64,000 nt of DNA from Pseudoalteromonas caenipelagi (GTDB taxonomy: Bacteria; Pseudomonadota; Gammaproteobacteria; Enterobacterales; Alteromonadaceae). The notes below the pieces were generated by a model. The model had not been told where the DNA came from, made no database searches, and worked only from the letters and a program-made list of their open reading frames with translations. The stretch covers positions 1 to 64,000 of the forward strand of contig NZ_JABBPG010000010.1 of the NCBI RefSeq assembly GCF_013140855.1. The letters run 5' to 3'. This document shows, piece by piece, positions 6,331 through 17,500 of this stretch. Positions within the stretch are counted from its first letter, which is position 1, and each line of letters opens with the position of its first letter. The translations under genes and the position numbers were made by a program.

Positions 6331-7308
6331 ATGAAAGAAGTACTTATAATAAGTTACAGTGACGACTATCATGTAAAAAAAATTAAACCCCTCCTAAAAC
6401 ACAATAACATAAATTATTACACACTTTATTTAGATAAATTCCCAAAAGATTATAGCTTTACGCAGCTATTTAAATCCGATAATTCTGAAGTTTATATTAC
6501 TCACTTAGAAACACATAAAAAAATTAAATTTAGTGATATTGGTGCTGTATGGTTAAGAAAGCCTTCTACATACAGCTACTTAAGTGAAGAAATGGAATCA
6601 GGCCTAAGAGAATTTGCCGATCAAGAAACTGAACACGCTCTTTTTAGTGCTCTCTACTGCCTTGACTGTTTCTGGATAAGCCATCCTAAGCACTTACGTG
6701 CGGCAATGTGGAAAGGAGAGCAATTACAAAGGGCAAGCCAATTTGGGTTTCAAATTCCGAATACAATTATTAGCCAAAATGCGAGTGACATCAGGTCCTT
6801 TTATCTTGATCACAATAAAGTAGTATATAAAGCAATGGCAAGTAGTACATTTATCGACTCAAACGGTCAAGAACAGGGTGTTGCCACAACGTTAGTTGAT
6901 CAAACTATGCTAGAAAACACCGATTCGTTATCACTACTACCCAACCAGTTTCAAGAATACATCGACAAAGCCTATGAGTTAAGAGTGACTATCATTGGTG
7001 AGCAAGTATTTGCAGCAAAGCTAGATTCACAAGCACACGAAGAGACGCAAGTCGACTGTCGAAATTTAACCGTAGATATACCTATGTCCGCCTATACCTT
7101 GCCATCTCATATTGAGCATGCATGCTTGTCTTTGGTAAAGAGTTATGAGCTTAATTATTCAGCACTTGATTTGATTGTCACCCCCCGCGGGGAGTACATA
7201 TTTTTAGAAAATAATCCTAATGGGCAATTTATGTTTGTTGAGGAGAAAGTCCCCGAATTAGGTATCTCAAACGCACTTATTAATACTCTACAGAAGGCAT
7301 GCCAATGA
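6331..7308 (+). CDS. MvdC/MvdD-family ATP-grasp peptide ligase
   Basis: 325 residues. ATP-grasp ligases of this family join Ser/Thr or Lys side chains to Asp/Glu side chains of a precursor peptide, forming omega-ester or omega-amide rings. Seen: the N-terminal pre-ATP-grasp fold with WLRKP (74-78), YELRVTIIGEQVFAAK (215-230), the D-x-R element VDCRN (241-245), and the Mg-binding block FLENNPNGQF (291-300). The start has AGGA upstream. Its stop overlaps the protease start in an ATGA. There is only one ligase, whereas microviridin clusters have two. Confidence 0.88.
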   Translation: MKEVLIISYSDDYHVKKIKPLLKHNNINYYTLYLDKFPKDYSFTQLFKSDNSEVYITHLETHKKIKFSDIGAVWLRKPSTYSYLSEEMESGLREFADQETEHALFSALYCLDCFWISHPKHLRAAMWKGEQLQRASQFGFQIPNTIISQNASDIRSFYLDHNKVVYKAMASSTFIDSNGQEQGVATTLVDQTMLENTDSLSLLPNQFQEYIDKAYELRVTIIGEQVFAAKLDSQAHEETQVDCRNLTVDIPMSAYTLPSHIEHACLSLVKSYELNYSALDLIVTPRGEYIFLENNPNGQFMFVEEKVPELGISNALINTLQKACQ

Positions 7309-8204
7309 CAATTCACAATGCTTCTCTACATGCTCAATTAAAAGCAGCACAAGTACGCTTTTATCCACCAATAAACGATACCTTACAAGGCAGTAAGGTG
7401 ATCACGTTAGCCGCCTCACATATCGATATGAGCATACTCCCAACACTAAATCGTCACCTAAAAAGTACGCCAAAAAGTGATAAACTAGCGCTACTACTTT
7501 ATACTCGCGGCGGTGACGTTAATGCAGCGAGGAGAATAGCTTTGCTGCTACGCCATTACTGCAATCACCTGAGTATCATTGCTCCCTATTGCTGCCAATC
7601 ATCAGGCACTTTGTTAGCGCTAAGTGCTGATGTTATTTACTATACACCCTTATCTGTGTTTTCAGCTTTTGATCCACACTTAGAAGGTGGTGATGAAGGA
7701 AATATAGTTTCTCTCTCAAGTGCAGACGTTAAGCTTTTTAAGGATATGGCGCACGAATGGTTTAATCTAGATATCGCCGAGCAAAGCAATATGCTTGGTA
7801 TGCTATGTGAGCATATTTTCCCCCCGACGCTCACTTCATTCTACCGCACAGTGTGCGAGGTAAAGAAAATTGCTAGCGAACATCTAACACTAGCAAACAT
7901 TGTGTGCCCAACAACCAAAGATGAGATCCTCAATAGTTTACTCCTAGGTTCATATAGTCATGATTACGCCATCAGTGGTGAGCAGCTCAATACTCTTGGC
8001 ATTAACTGCATTCAAAATAATTACATAGAAGACAACACTCTACCTTTTGTTGAGATTTTTGAGCTACACCTCGGCGCTGGTAATCGTGAAAGCTTAGATG
8101 CTCCTTGGTGCGATTCCGTGATAATGAGCCCTACATTATTGAGCACGAGATATAAAAAACCTTCGGGGCTTAATCCGCAATGGTCAACTGAATTGCTGGA
8201 GTAA
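7305..8204 (+). CDS. Clp-fold serine protease of SDH type, candidate leader peptidase
   Basis: 299 residues resembling the serine-dehydrogenase-proteinase (SDH, crotonase/Clp fold) family. Seen: the glycine-rich oxyanion segment LYTRGGD (65-71), the nucleophile region QSSGTLLALSAD (98-109), where Ser99 aligns with the SAGT serine of the family, and SAFDPHLEGG (120-129). No signal peptide, so cytoplasmic. ATG 7305 is chosen because AGAAGG lies 7 nt upstream; it overlaps the ligase stop, which indicates coupled translation. Since the exporter lacks a C39 peptidase domain, this protein is the best candidate for leader removal. It could instead degrade failed products. Confidence 0.75.
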   Translation: MTIHNASLHAQLKAAQVRFYPPINDTLQGSKVITLAASHIDMSILPTLNRHLKSTPKSDKLALLLYTRGGDVNAARRIALLLRHYCNHLSIIAPYCCQSSGTLLALSADVIYYTPLSVFSAFDPHLEGGDEGNIVSLSSADVKLFKDMAHEWFNLDIAEQSNMLGMLCEHIFPPTLTSFYRTVCEVKKIASEHLTLANIVCPTTKDEILNSLLLGSYSHDYAISGEQLNTLGINCIQNNYIEDNTLPFVEIFELHLGAGNRESLDAPWCDSVIMSPTLLSTRYKKPSGLNPQWSTELLE

Positions 8205-8207
8205 CTA

Positions 8208-8717
8208 ATGGAACAATTTAGTACATTTTGTCTTATGGTGATTGCTGTCACCTTTTTTGTAGCCGCACTAAAGAAAACACAGAACTTTAGTACTTTTTAC
8301 GCAACCCTAGAATTATCATTTAAGGTACCTCTACCACTTAGCAAACCCCTTGCTGCCATCATTATTTTTATAGAGCTAGGATTAAGTCTATTACTATTAG
8401 CAAGCGGCGATGCTTTATGGCTACGTATTTTCACAGTAATAATTACCTTTATTTTTATGCTTGCTCCCTTATATGCCTTAATATCAGGTAAAGAGATACA
8501 ATGTAGCTGTTTTGGTGAAGAAACCACTTTAGGTGCTTATGAGTTAATACGTAATTTAACTTTATTTACGCTTTCTACTTACGCTTATTTAATAGAACCA
8601 AAAAACACATCTATAACAAATTTATTAATCATTATCTTGCTAGCCACAGCAACATTCCTACTAATAAAAAACACTAAGGAAATCCACTACTTTATCAAGG
8701 AAAGCAAAAATGATTAA
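8208..8717 (+). CDS. MauE/DoxX-like membrane redox protein
   Basis: 169 residues with four or five membrane segments. The Cys99-x-Cys101 pair in CSCFGEE and the buried FIELGLS resemble MauE, the membrane partner of the thioredoxin-like MauD needed for disulfide formation in methylamine dehydrogenase. It follows the protease by 3 bp and overlaps the thioredoxin-like gene by 8 bp. Likely role: shuttling thiol/disulfide electrons across the inner membrane for the next gene product. MauE identity rests on topology and the CxCFG motif. Confidence 0.75.
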   Translation: MEQFSTFCLMVIAVTFFVAALKKTQNFSTFYATLELSFKVPLPLSKPLAAIIIFIELGLSLLLLASGDALWLRIFTVIITFIFMLAPLYALISGKEIQCSCFGEETTLGAYELIRNLTLFTLSTYAYLIEPKNTSITNLLIIILLATATFLLIKNTKEIHYFIKESKND

Positions 8718-9252
8718 CCAACAAGAAATGCAAATAATATTATTAATAATAGCATCACTAACTTTAATAAGTATAAGCCTAAATATAGTTATAATAACAA
8801 CCTTGGTTAAATCCAGAAAAAGCAGAGAAAGCGCTAGTTTTGATTTAGAGTTATTCCCTAAAGTTAATGCCAAATCATTTTCAAAAAAAACTGGTAACGA
8901 GATAGAAAACCAGAAAAACAAAGTCATAATATTTCTTGCCACTAACTGTCCAAAATGTAAAAGCAAATTAAAAACAATAGAAAAGGTCGTAAAAAAATCC
9001 CAAACACTAGACTTGCCTGTTTACATTTTACTCCATGAAAACATGAAAAATATCGATAAATTTTTTACTGACACGGCGCTCTTAGACCATATTTGGCTAC
9101 TCGACTATAACGAATATAAAGAAATTAACCCTCATGAAATTTCACCCGGATATTTATTTGTGAACGAAGAAGACCTAGTAGAAGGTCACGGTATGATTGA
9201 CGATGAAAATTGGCGCTATTTCCATGGCCAAATAATGCAAGAGGCCGCGTAA
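8710..9252 (+). CDS. Membrane-anchored thioredoxin-like protein (MauD/TlpA type)
   Basis: 180 residues: one N-terminal membrane helix (about residues 8-32), then a thioredoxin-like domain with the redox motif Cys80-Pro-Lys-Cys83 after a VIIFLATN strand, and a later strand near GYLFVNEEDL in place of the usual cis-Pro region. The helix followed by basic residues (KSRKSR) fits an anchor; because basic residues follow the helix, the domain could sit in the cytoplasm or, less typically, the periplasm. Paired with the MauE-like protein. A plausible substrate is the Cys34/Cys53 pair of the precursor. Confidence 0.78.
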   Translation: MINQQEMQIILLIIASLTLISISLNIVIITTLVKSRKSRESASFDLELFPKVNAKSFSKKTGNEIENQKNKVIIFLATNCPKCKSKLKTIEKVVKKSQTLDLPVYILLHENMKNIDKFFTDTALLDHIWLLDYNEYKEINPHEISPGYLFVNEEDLVEGHGMIDDENWRYFHGQIMQEAA

Positions 9253-10883
9253 TGTATCAGGCTCACAAACAGCGCTTATCACTGCTATCCCCTTATCAAA
9301 AAGACACCTTTGTTGCACTACTCATTATGGTGATCACCGCAGCTGCGCAACTCACGTTACCAGAAATAGCCAATTACTATATCGATGGACATGCACCAAC
9401 TACACTGCTAGACCCATTTCACCTGTGGATAATGGCTTTCATTATGATTTTTGCGCTACTCAGCGCGCTTCGTTTTTATTTGTTTGAAAGCCTTGGTATT
9501 AAAGTCATTACCCGATTTAGAACGTCTTTACACAAGGCTCTGCTCAATAAACCTTCGAGTTACTTTGACGAAATAAATGCAGCCGAGCTAACAAGTAGAA
9601 TTAATGCTGATACTCACATGCTTAAAGATGTGCTTACAACCAGTGCCGCACTATTTTTGCGCTCAGCCCTGATTGTATGTGGCTGTATTATCATGATGCT
9701 AAGTATTTCATATCTGCTTAGCGCAGTTTTATTGCTGCTAATTCCTATTTTTGTGTATGCGACTAAGCTTCTAACAAACAAAATAGAAAGTCTCGCCGAA
9801 TATGAGCAAGATGCACTAGCAAAAACCAATAAAGTCGCATTCGATAACCTAAACTGTCACACGCTAATCAAGTTGTATAACTGGTTCGACTCAAGTCAGC
9901 ACCGATACGAAGGCGCCAATAAAACATACATGTCTTATGCGTATAAAACTATCTACTCTATTTCAACCTTTCAGGGTTTTTTCAATTTACTGATTTACAG
10001 CTGTTTAATTTCGATGCTTATTTTAGGCAGTCATCAAATTGCTAAAGGCCAATTAAGCATTGGTGAGCTCACTTCCTTTGTTTTATATCTTGGAATGGCT
10101 TTTACCAGTCTAAATACTTTATCAGGCTTTTGGGCTGAGTGGTGCCAATCCATAGGTGCAACCAAGTACTTATTTGAGCTTGAAAGTATGCAACCACGCA
10201 ACGCAAGTGCTCAGCCTCGTATCATTTCAATAGAGGATATTCAGTTTAAAGATGTCTCATTTGCTTATCCAAATAAAGCACAACAAACCGTGCTTTTTGA
10301 ACTGAATTGTAAAATAAAAAAGGGCCAAAAGAACGTCATCGCAGGCCCATCAGGAAGCGGAAAATCAACCATTGCTAAGCTCTTGCTTGGCTATTACTCG
10401 CCCACTAGCGGTAAAATTTTAGTTGGCGATAATGTGCTTGATGAACAAGGGTTCATTAATCTTCGTCAGCAAACCGCCTATGTTGAACAAGAGCCGCTAT
10501 TTATGTCTCTATCAATATTGGATAATTTACTGCCAGAAGCAATGGGAACACCCAGCGAACAGCAAATGCAGAAAGTTGTTCAAGCCTGTAAGCAAGCTAA
10601 TGCGCATGATTTTATCATGACCTTGCCTGATGGTTACAACACACATATGGGAGATAGAGGAAACTTATTATCTGGTGGTCAAAAACAACGTCTTGCTATT
10701 GCCAGAGCACTATTGAAAGAGCCTGAAATGGTAATTTTAGATGAATTTACCAGTGCGCTTGATGCAGCTAATCGTCAAGGTATCGAAGATGCGTTAAATA
10801 ACCTTTTAAAAAATAAAACTGTATTAGTCATATCGCACCAACAATCACATATAGAACATGCAGATAACTTGATCACGCTATAA
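9252..10883 (+). CDS. ABC exporter, fused membrane and ATPase domains, no peptidase domain
   Basis: 543 residues. Six hydrophobic segments lie within about residues 17-285 and the ATPase domain follows. Walker A GPSGSGKST (365-373), Q-loop Gln in VEQEP, signature LSGGQ (473-477), Walker B MVILDE (493-498) and switch His in ISHQQ are all intact. The N-terminus goes straight into the first helix, so there is no C39 leader-peptidase domain. The start codon shares its A with the previous stop (TAATG). Likely exports the mature peptide; as the last gene it closes the operon. Confidence 0.9.
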   Translation: MYQAHKQRLSLLSPYQKDTFVALLIMVITAAAQLTLPEIANYYIDGHAPTTLLDPFHLWIMAFIMIFALLSALRFYLFESLGIKVITRFRTSLHKALLNKPSSYFDEINAAELTSRINADTHMLKDVLTTSAALFLRSALIVCGCIIMMLSISYLLSAVLLLLIPIFVYATKLLTNKIESLAEYEQDALAKTNKVAFDNLNCHTLIKLYNWFDSSQHRYEGANKTYMSYAYKTIYSISTFQGFFNLLIYSCLISMLILGSHQIAKGQLSIGELTSFVLYLGMAFTSLNTLSGFWAEWCQSIGATKYLFELESMQPRNASAQPRIISIEDIQFKDVSFAYPNKAQQTVLFELNCKIKKGQKNVIAGPSGSGKSTIAKLLLGYYSPTSGKILVGDNVLDEQGFINLRQQTAYVEQEPLFMSLSILDNLLPEAMGTPSEQQMQKVVQACKQANAHDFIMTLPDGYNTHMGDRGNLLSGGQKQRLAIARALLKEPEMVILDEFTSALDAANRQGIEDALNNLLKNKTVLVISHQQSHIEHADNLITL

Positions 10884-10969
10884 ATCATAAGCTTGCTTAA
10901 TATTTTTTAGTCATGCACTCTAAAGGGCTTAAAAATATTATCAGTAGCCTCTTCGACTAGGATAGTAAC

Positions 10970-11395
10970 TTGAAAATAGAACTTACAGTCTCTCCGACCC
11001 AAGCTCAATTAAACGCAATTAGCCGAGGGATCGCGGAGTTTAACGCCCAATATCTCCCCAATGATAACAGCCATGATACTGGGCTAAAGTGTGTCATCAC
11101 CGTTCAAGATGATAATGAACAAATCATAGGCGGTTTACAAGCAAGTGTGGTGTGGAGCCATTGCGTATTAGAGCTTTTGTGGTTAAGTGAGCAAGTAAGA
11201 GGCAAAGGTGTTGGCACACAACTTATGCAATACCTAGAACAATTTGCAAAACAACATAACCTTTACCAAATTCGCACTGAGACCTTGGACTTTCAAGCTA
11301 AACCGTTTTACGAAAAATTAGGGTTTAAAGTTTACGGTGAACTGGAAAATACCCCACCTGGGCACACCAGTTATTTTTTAGTTAAACAGCTATAG
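10970..11395 (+). CDS. GNAT family N-acetyltransferase
   Basis: 141 residues with the GNAT core: a strand ending LELLWLS, the acetyl-CoA loop VRGKGVG (motif A), and a C-terminal AKPFYEKLGFKVYGE block typical of this fold. The TTG start is supported by AGGA 7 nt upstream. It lies 86 bp after the ABC exporter in the same direction; it may be an ordinary flanking gene or provide self-protection or tailoring for the peptide, and sequence does not decide. Confidence 0.85.
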   Translation: MKIELTVSPTQAQLNAISRGIAEFNAQYLPNDNSHDTGLKCVITVQDDNEQIIGGLQASVVWSHCVLELLWLSEQVRGKGVGTQLMQYLEQFAKQHNLYQIRTETLDFQAKPFYEKLGFKVYGELENTPPGHTSYFLVKQL

Positions 11396-11401
11396 CAGCT
11401 C

Positions 11402-11448
11402 AACGCCCAACTATTAAGTGTATTTATTTAACTTAATAGTTGGGCGTT
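11402..11448. repeat. Perfect 18-bp inverted repeat with 11-nt loop
   Basis: Left arm 11402-11419 and right arm 11431-11448 are perfectly complementary, giving a very stable hairpin just after the GNAT stop codon. No long T-run follows on either strand. It may terminate transcription of the island or mark its boundary. Confidence 0.7.
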
Positions 11449-11473
11449 AAACCAAAGCACTTCTTAAGCTGTC

Positions 11474-11641
11474 GGTACATATGACAGCGTGATCATACAG
11501 ATTAATCACCAAGCACTCACGGCCAGTAACTTTGATGAGCTACGCCAACTGCTGAGCAGTGCCAAGCAACCTGTTACCCTATGTTGGCAAGCTGGTGAGT
11601 TACAACAATGTGGCAATTTAAAGCTCTTTAATCGTTTTTAA
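11474..11641 (+). pseudogene. Remnant of a PDZ-like domain protein
   Basis: An open stretch of 55 codons plus stop, following an in-frame TAA at 11465, has no start codon or ribosome binding site at its beginning. Its translation has the pattern of the second half of a PDZ domain: YDSVIIQINHQALTA, then NFDELRQLLSS, then a strand VTLCWQAGELQ. I read it as the 3' end of a decayed gene. It lies between the island and ligA and could mark an old insertion or deletion. Confidence 0.5.
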
Positions 11642-11645
11642 ATGC

Positions 11646-11676
11646 AAAATCAGCGCGGTTCAACCGCGCTGATTTT
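11646..11676. terminator. Bidirectional terminator after ligA
   Basis: A 13-bp stem (AAAATCAGCGCGG/CCGCGCTGATTTT) with a 5-nt loop, with A-run and T-run built into the arms. It lies 15 bp past the ligA stop on the minus strand and just after the PDZ remnant on the plus strand. Confidence 0.85.
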
Positions 11677-11690
11677 CAACAGCTAGGGAG

Positions 11691-13763
<2,073 letters not shown>

Positions 13764-13785
13764 TTAATTCATTCAAAGTGTGGAC

Positions 13786-14529
13786 TTATGAAAACTCACG
13801 TACCTTTTCTACATAAGCGCGTACGGTATTAACACTTAGCGGTTCACGGTTGCTATCTAAAACCGTTGCACCAAATTCATCTGCAAGCTTTTTAGCTGCG
13901 CCATGAAGCATGTTAAACGCACCTAGGCCATCCCCGTCACACGGTAAGGTCATAAACAAACTAACACCCGCAGTACTAAATTGTTCCATATTATCAATAT
14001 CGAACGTGCCAGGGTTAAACATATTGACCAATCTAAACAGTACAGGACCATTCCCCGAAGGCTCCACATGACGATTGAAAAAACCCTCTTCTGAATATTT
14101 AAAGCCAAGGCTTAATACCGATGGTAACAAGCGAGATCCGGCCATTGTCAGTCCCTCTGGCATCTCGATATGTAAAATAATGAAATCTTGTGGTTGTTGC
14201 GCTTGCTCTTGATCATGTTCCTGAGTTTGCTCGGCTTCTCTATCCTGTTCATGCAACTGAGCGTCCTCATCACTGTTTTTGGACTTCTCCACATCGCTGT
14301 GCTCAAGTTCATCATCAGTGGCAGCAAAGCTCAGCTCTCCAATATCTGGCTCATCATCACGCAAGGCATTTGTCGTTTGGTGCTCATCATTAGACTCTGC
14401 TTTGCTACCTGACTGTACTTTGGCTTCATCACTGCCCTTTTTACGTACTGACCAAAGTCCATGGATCAGCAATCCACCAATCACTATTGCGCTGATCACG
14501 ATTAACGCCCATCTTAATTCTGTGGCCAT
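13786..14529 (-). CDS. zipA: Cell division protein ZipA
   Basis: 247 residues. An essential division protein in gammaproteobacteria that tethers FtsZ to the inner membrane. Seen: a short N-terminal membrane helix (ELRWALIVISAIVIGGLLIHGLW), a charged Gln/Glu/Asp-rich linker (about residues 30-110), and the C-terminal FtsZ-binding domain starting near DFIILHIEMPEG. The start at 14529 is chosen because a ribosome site (AGGTGA) and the membrane helix follow directly; a longer frame adds 26 unrelated residues overlapping smc. 19 bp after smc. Confidence 0.95.
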   Translation of the reverse strand: MATELRWALIVISAIVIGGLLIHGLWSVRKKGSDEAKVQSGSKAESNDEHQTTNALRDDEPDIGELSFAATDDELEHSDVEKSKNSDEDAQLHEQDREAEQTQEHDQEQAQQPQDFIILHIEMPEGLTMAGSRLLPSVLSLGFKYSEEGFFNRHVEPSGNGPVLFRLVNMFNPGTFDIDNMEQFSTAGVSLFMTLPCDGDGLGAFNMLHGAAKKLADEFGATVLDSNREPLSVNTVRAYVEKVREFS

Positions 14530-14548
14530 CAACTCACCTTTTTTATTA

Positions 14549-17500
14549 TTACGCTTGTGCCATCTGCACTGCTTGTTCAATATCAACGGCAACCATTCTA
14601 GAAACACCCGGTTCCGCCATGGTTACCCCCGTCAGCCTACCAGCCATTTCCATCGCTATTTTATTGTGGCTGATATAAATAAACTGCACCGTTTGCGACA
14701 TTTCTTCAACTAAACGACAGAATCGTCCAACATTGGCATCATCAAGTGGCGCATCAACTTCATCGAGCATACAAAATGGTGCTGGATTGAGTCTAAATAT
14801 AGAAAACACCAATGATAATGCGGTCAGCGCTTTTTCTCCACCACTTAACAGATGAATTGTCGAGTTTTTCTTTCCCGGTGGCCTTGCCATGATAGAAACA
14901 CCACTTTCTAGTAAGTCATCACTGGTCAATTCTAAATAGGCACTGCCACCGCCGAATACTTTTGGAAAGAGTTCGGCTAAATCTTCATTAACCTGATCAA
15001 AGGTGGCTTTAAAACGTGTTTTTGTCTCGCGGTCAATTTTTTTAATTGCCCCTTCCAGAGTATCTAACGCTGCTGTTAAATCGTTTAACTGCCCATCCAA
15101 ATACTCCTTGCGCTCTTTGGCTTGCTCAAATTCATCAATCGCGGCTAAGTTAACCGCCCCTAACTTAGACAAACTTTGGCTCACGGTATTTAACCGTCCT
15201 TGATGAGCACTTTGTGTTGCGTCATCAGTTAGCTGAGCTAACACCTCTTTTAAACTTTGCTGTAACTCTTGTAAGGGCTCAAGCGCGGCTTGCGCTTTGA
15301 TCATCAATCCTTGCTCATCAAGTTTGAGCTGCTGTAATTTATCATTGACTATCTGAACTTCAGATTGCGCTGACTTCAAACTCGCTTGTTTTTCTTGTAA
15401 CTGTGTTTTTGCGTCAATGTGCTGCTGCTTAAGCTCAGATAATAATGCTTGTTGCTGTTCATGCTTTTCCAATAATGACGCTATTTTTTCGTCTAGCTCA
15501 CCAAGGGGCTCTTGCAAAAACACTTGCTCCTCAAGCAACTCTTGTAATTGCTCTTGCGCCTGCATTTGGCTGTGCTCTAAATGCTGAGCCTTAGACTGAC
15601 TAAGCTGCCAGTCACTCGTTGCTTTTTGTTGTTGCAACTTGGCATCATGTAGCTGTTGCTGCGCTTTTTGCTTGCTGCTGAGTGCGGCTTGTTGGGCCTG
15701 CTTAGCCTGCAAAAACTCAGCATTAAAGTTGGCACTGTGTTGTTGCAACTTGCTCAATTGCTGCTCACAATCGTCAAGATCTTTCTGGCATTGTGTTACT
15801 TTGTTGGCCTGCTGAACCTGTTGCTGCTTTGTTATATCCAGTTGCTCAGATACGCTTTGTTGTTTTTGCTGCCACGCACTCACTTGCTCTTTGAGCATAT
15901 CTATACGCGTTTGTGTGCTGGCCATCTCTTGCGCCAACTGATGAACCTGTGCTTTGTTGTCTTGTAGTTGTTTATTAGTGTTATTATGCGCCTGCTCAAG
16001 ATTTTCAAGCTGAGCGCTCAAATCGGTATTTTGTAGCTCAAGCTTAGGTAGCTGCTGTTCAAGCTCCCTCAGCTGGGAGTGTTGCAACAGCACGCTGCTT
16101 TTGCTTTGTTGGTCGCCGTTACAGCTTTCCTGCCAGTTCTCTCCATACAAACAGCCTTCGCTATCAATAGCAAGCAACCACTTATCATCTGCAACATAGC
16201 GCTGACCATTGGCTAATAATTGAATGTGGTTGAGCAATTCGGGATAGCACCCAGACTCAATTAAACTTGCCACAGAGTCTGGGGGAGCAATTCGTTGCGT
16301 CGGCCAAACCGCATCACTCTGTGGGCCAGAAGTGTGCTTTAGGTGTGTTAGCCCCAGTAATGCGCGCTCTACGAGCGACTCACATCCTGCTTGTACTCGT
16401 AAAGATGCTAAATAGCTCTGCTCTTGAGTACCTTCTTTTTTATCAAGTACTTGCTTAAGTGCATTTATATTAGCTTGGCAATTTGCGTACTCTGACTGAC
16501 TATGTTGAAAGTCTTTTTGCAGTGTCACTTTTTGCGTATTCAGGGCAGCTAGCCCTTCATTGAGCTCTTGAGCTTGAGATTGTAAACGCGCCATATCTTG
16601 GGCTTTTTCGCTATATGCGTCGCGTTGCTGTGTTAGTTCATGGTCAAGATTTTGGCTCTTTAATTGGCTTAATTGCTCATTAAGAGATTGATACTTTTCT
16701 TGTTCATGGTTTTGAGCTTGCACAGCGCCAGACAAACTCTGTTGCGCTAGGTGCAGCGCTTGCTGTGCTTCATTTTGCTGAACTTGTATGGTCTGTTGCT
16801 GAGTTTCTAGGTTTGCATACTCATCCAACAGGCTCTGATAATACGCTTCACATTCTTGATATTGTTCTTGATAGATAAGTTCATCTTCAATGCATTGCTG
16901 CAGGGTGTCATGGAGCTCGCTAACATGGGCTTGTTGCTCCACCAGCAAACGCCCCGCTTCAACATGTGTTTGCTTTTGTTTATCAAGGTTTTGTTGCAAA
17001 CTGCGTTGCTTATCTAGTAAATGTAATTTTTGTTGCTCTGTTCGCGTAAGTTCGGTGTGGATTTGATGAATACTATTTTGCTGTTCACTGATACCGTCAC
17101 TAAAATAACTTACTTGGTTTTCAAGCGTAGCCAACACGTCATCATGCCCGCCATGAGCGGTATTCAAAAAATCTAACTGCTGCTGTAATTGAGTTATTTG
17201 TTCTGATTTTTCTAATTGCTTTTGGTGTAAGGCTTGCCATTTAAGCACAGCTAGTTCGCCCTTTAAGGTTCGCTCTTGGGCTTTTAATTCACGGTATAAT
17301 TTGGCGTCTTGAGCCTGCAACGCTAATTTATCTAGCTGGTTTTGCAGCTCTTGTCGCACATCGAGCAAACGCTCTAGATTCTCACGAGTACTCTTGATGC
17401 GCGTTTGTGTCTCTCTGCGTCGCTCTTTGTATTTTGATACGCCCGCCGCCTCTTCTAAGAAGATTCTCAGCTCTTGCGGCTTACTCTCGATTAAACGCGA

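Noticed and set aside
14188-14713. Overlapping plus-strand ORFs opposite zipA and smc
   Set aside because: They are shadows of the biased, repetitive coding sequence of zipA's Glu/Gln linker and the end of smc.
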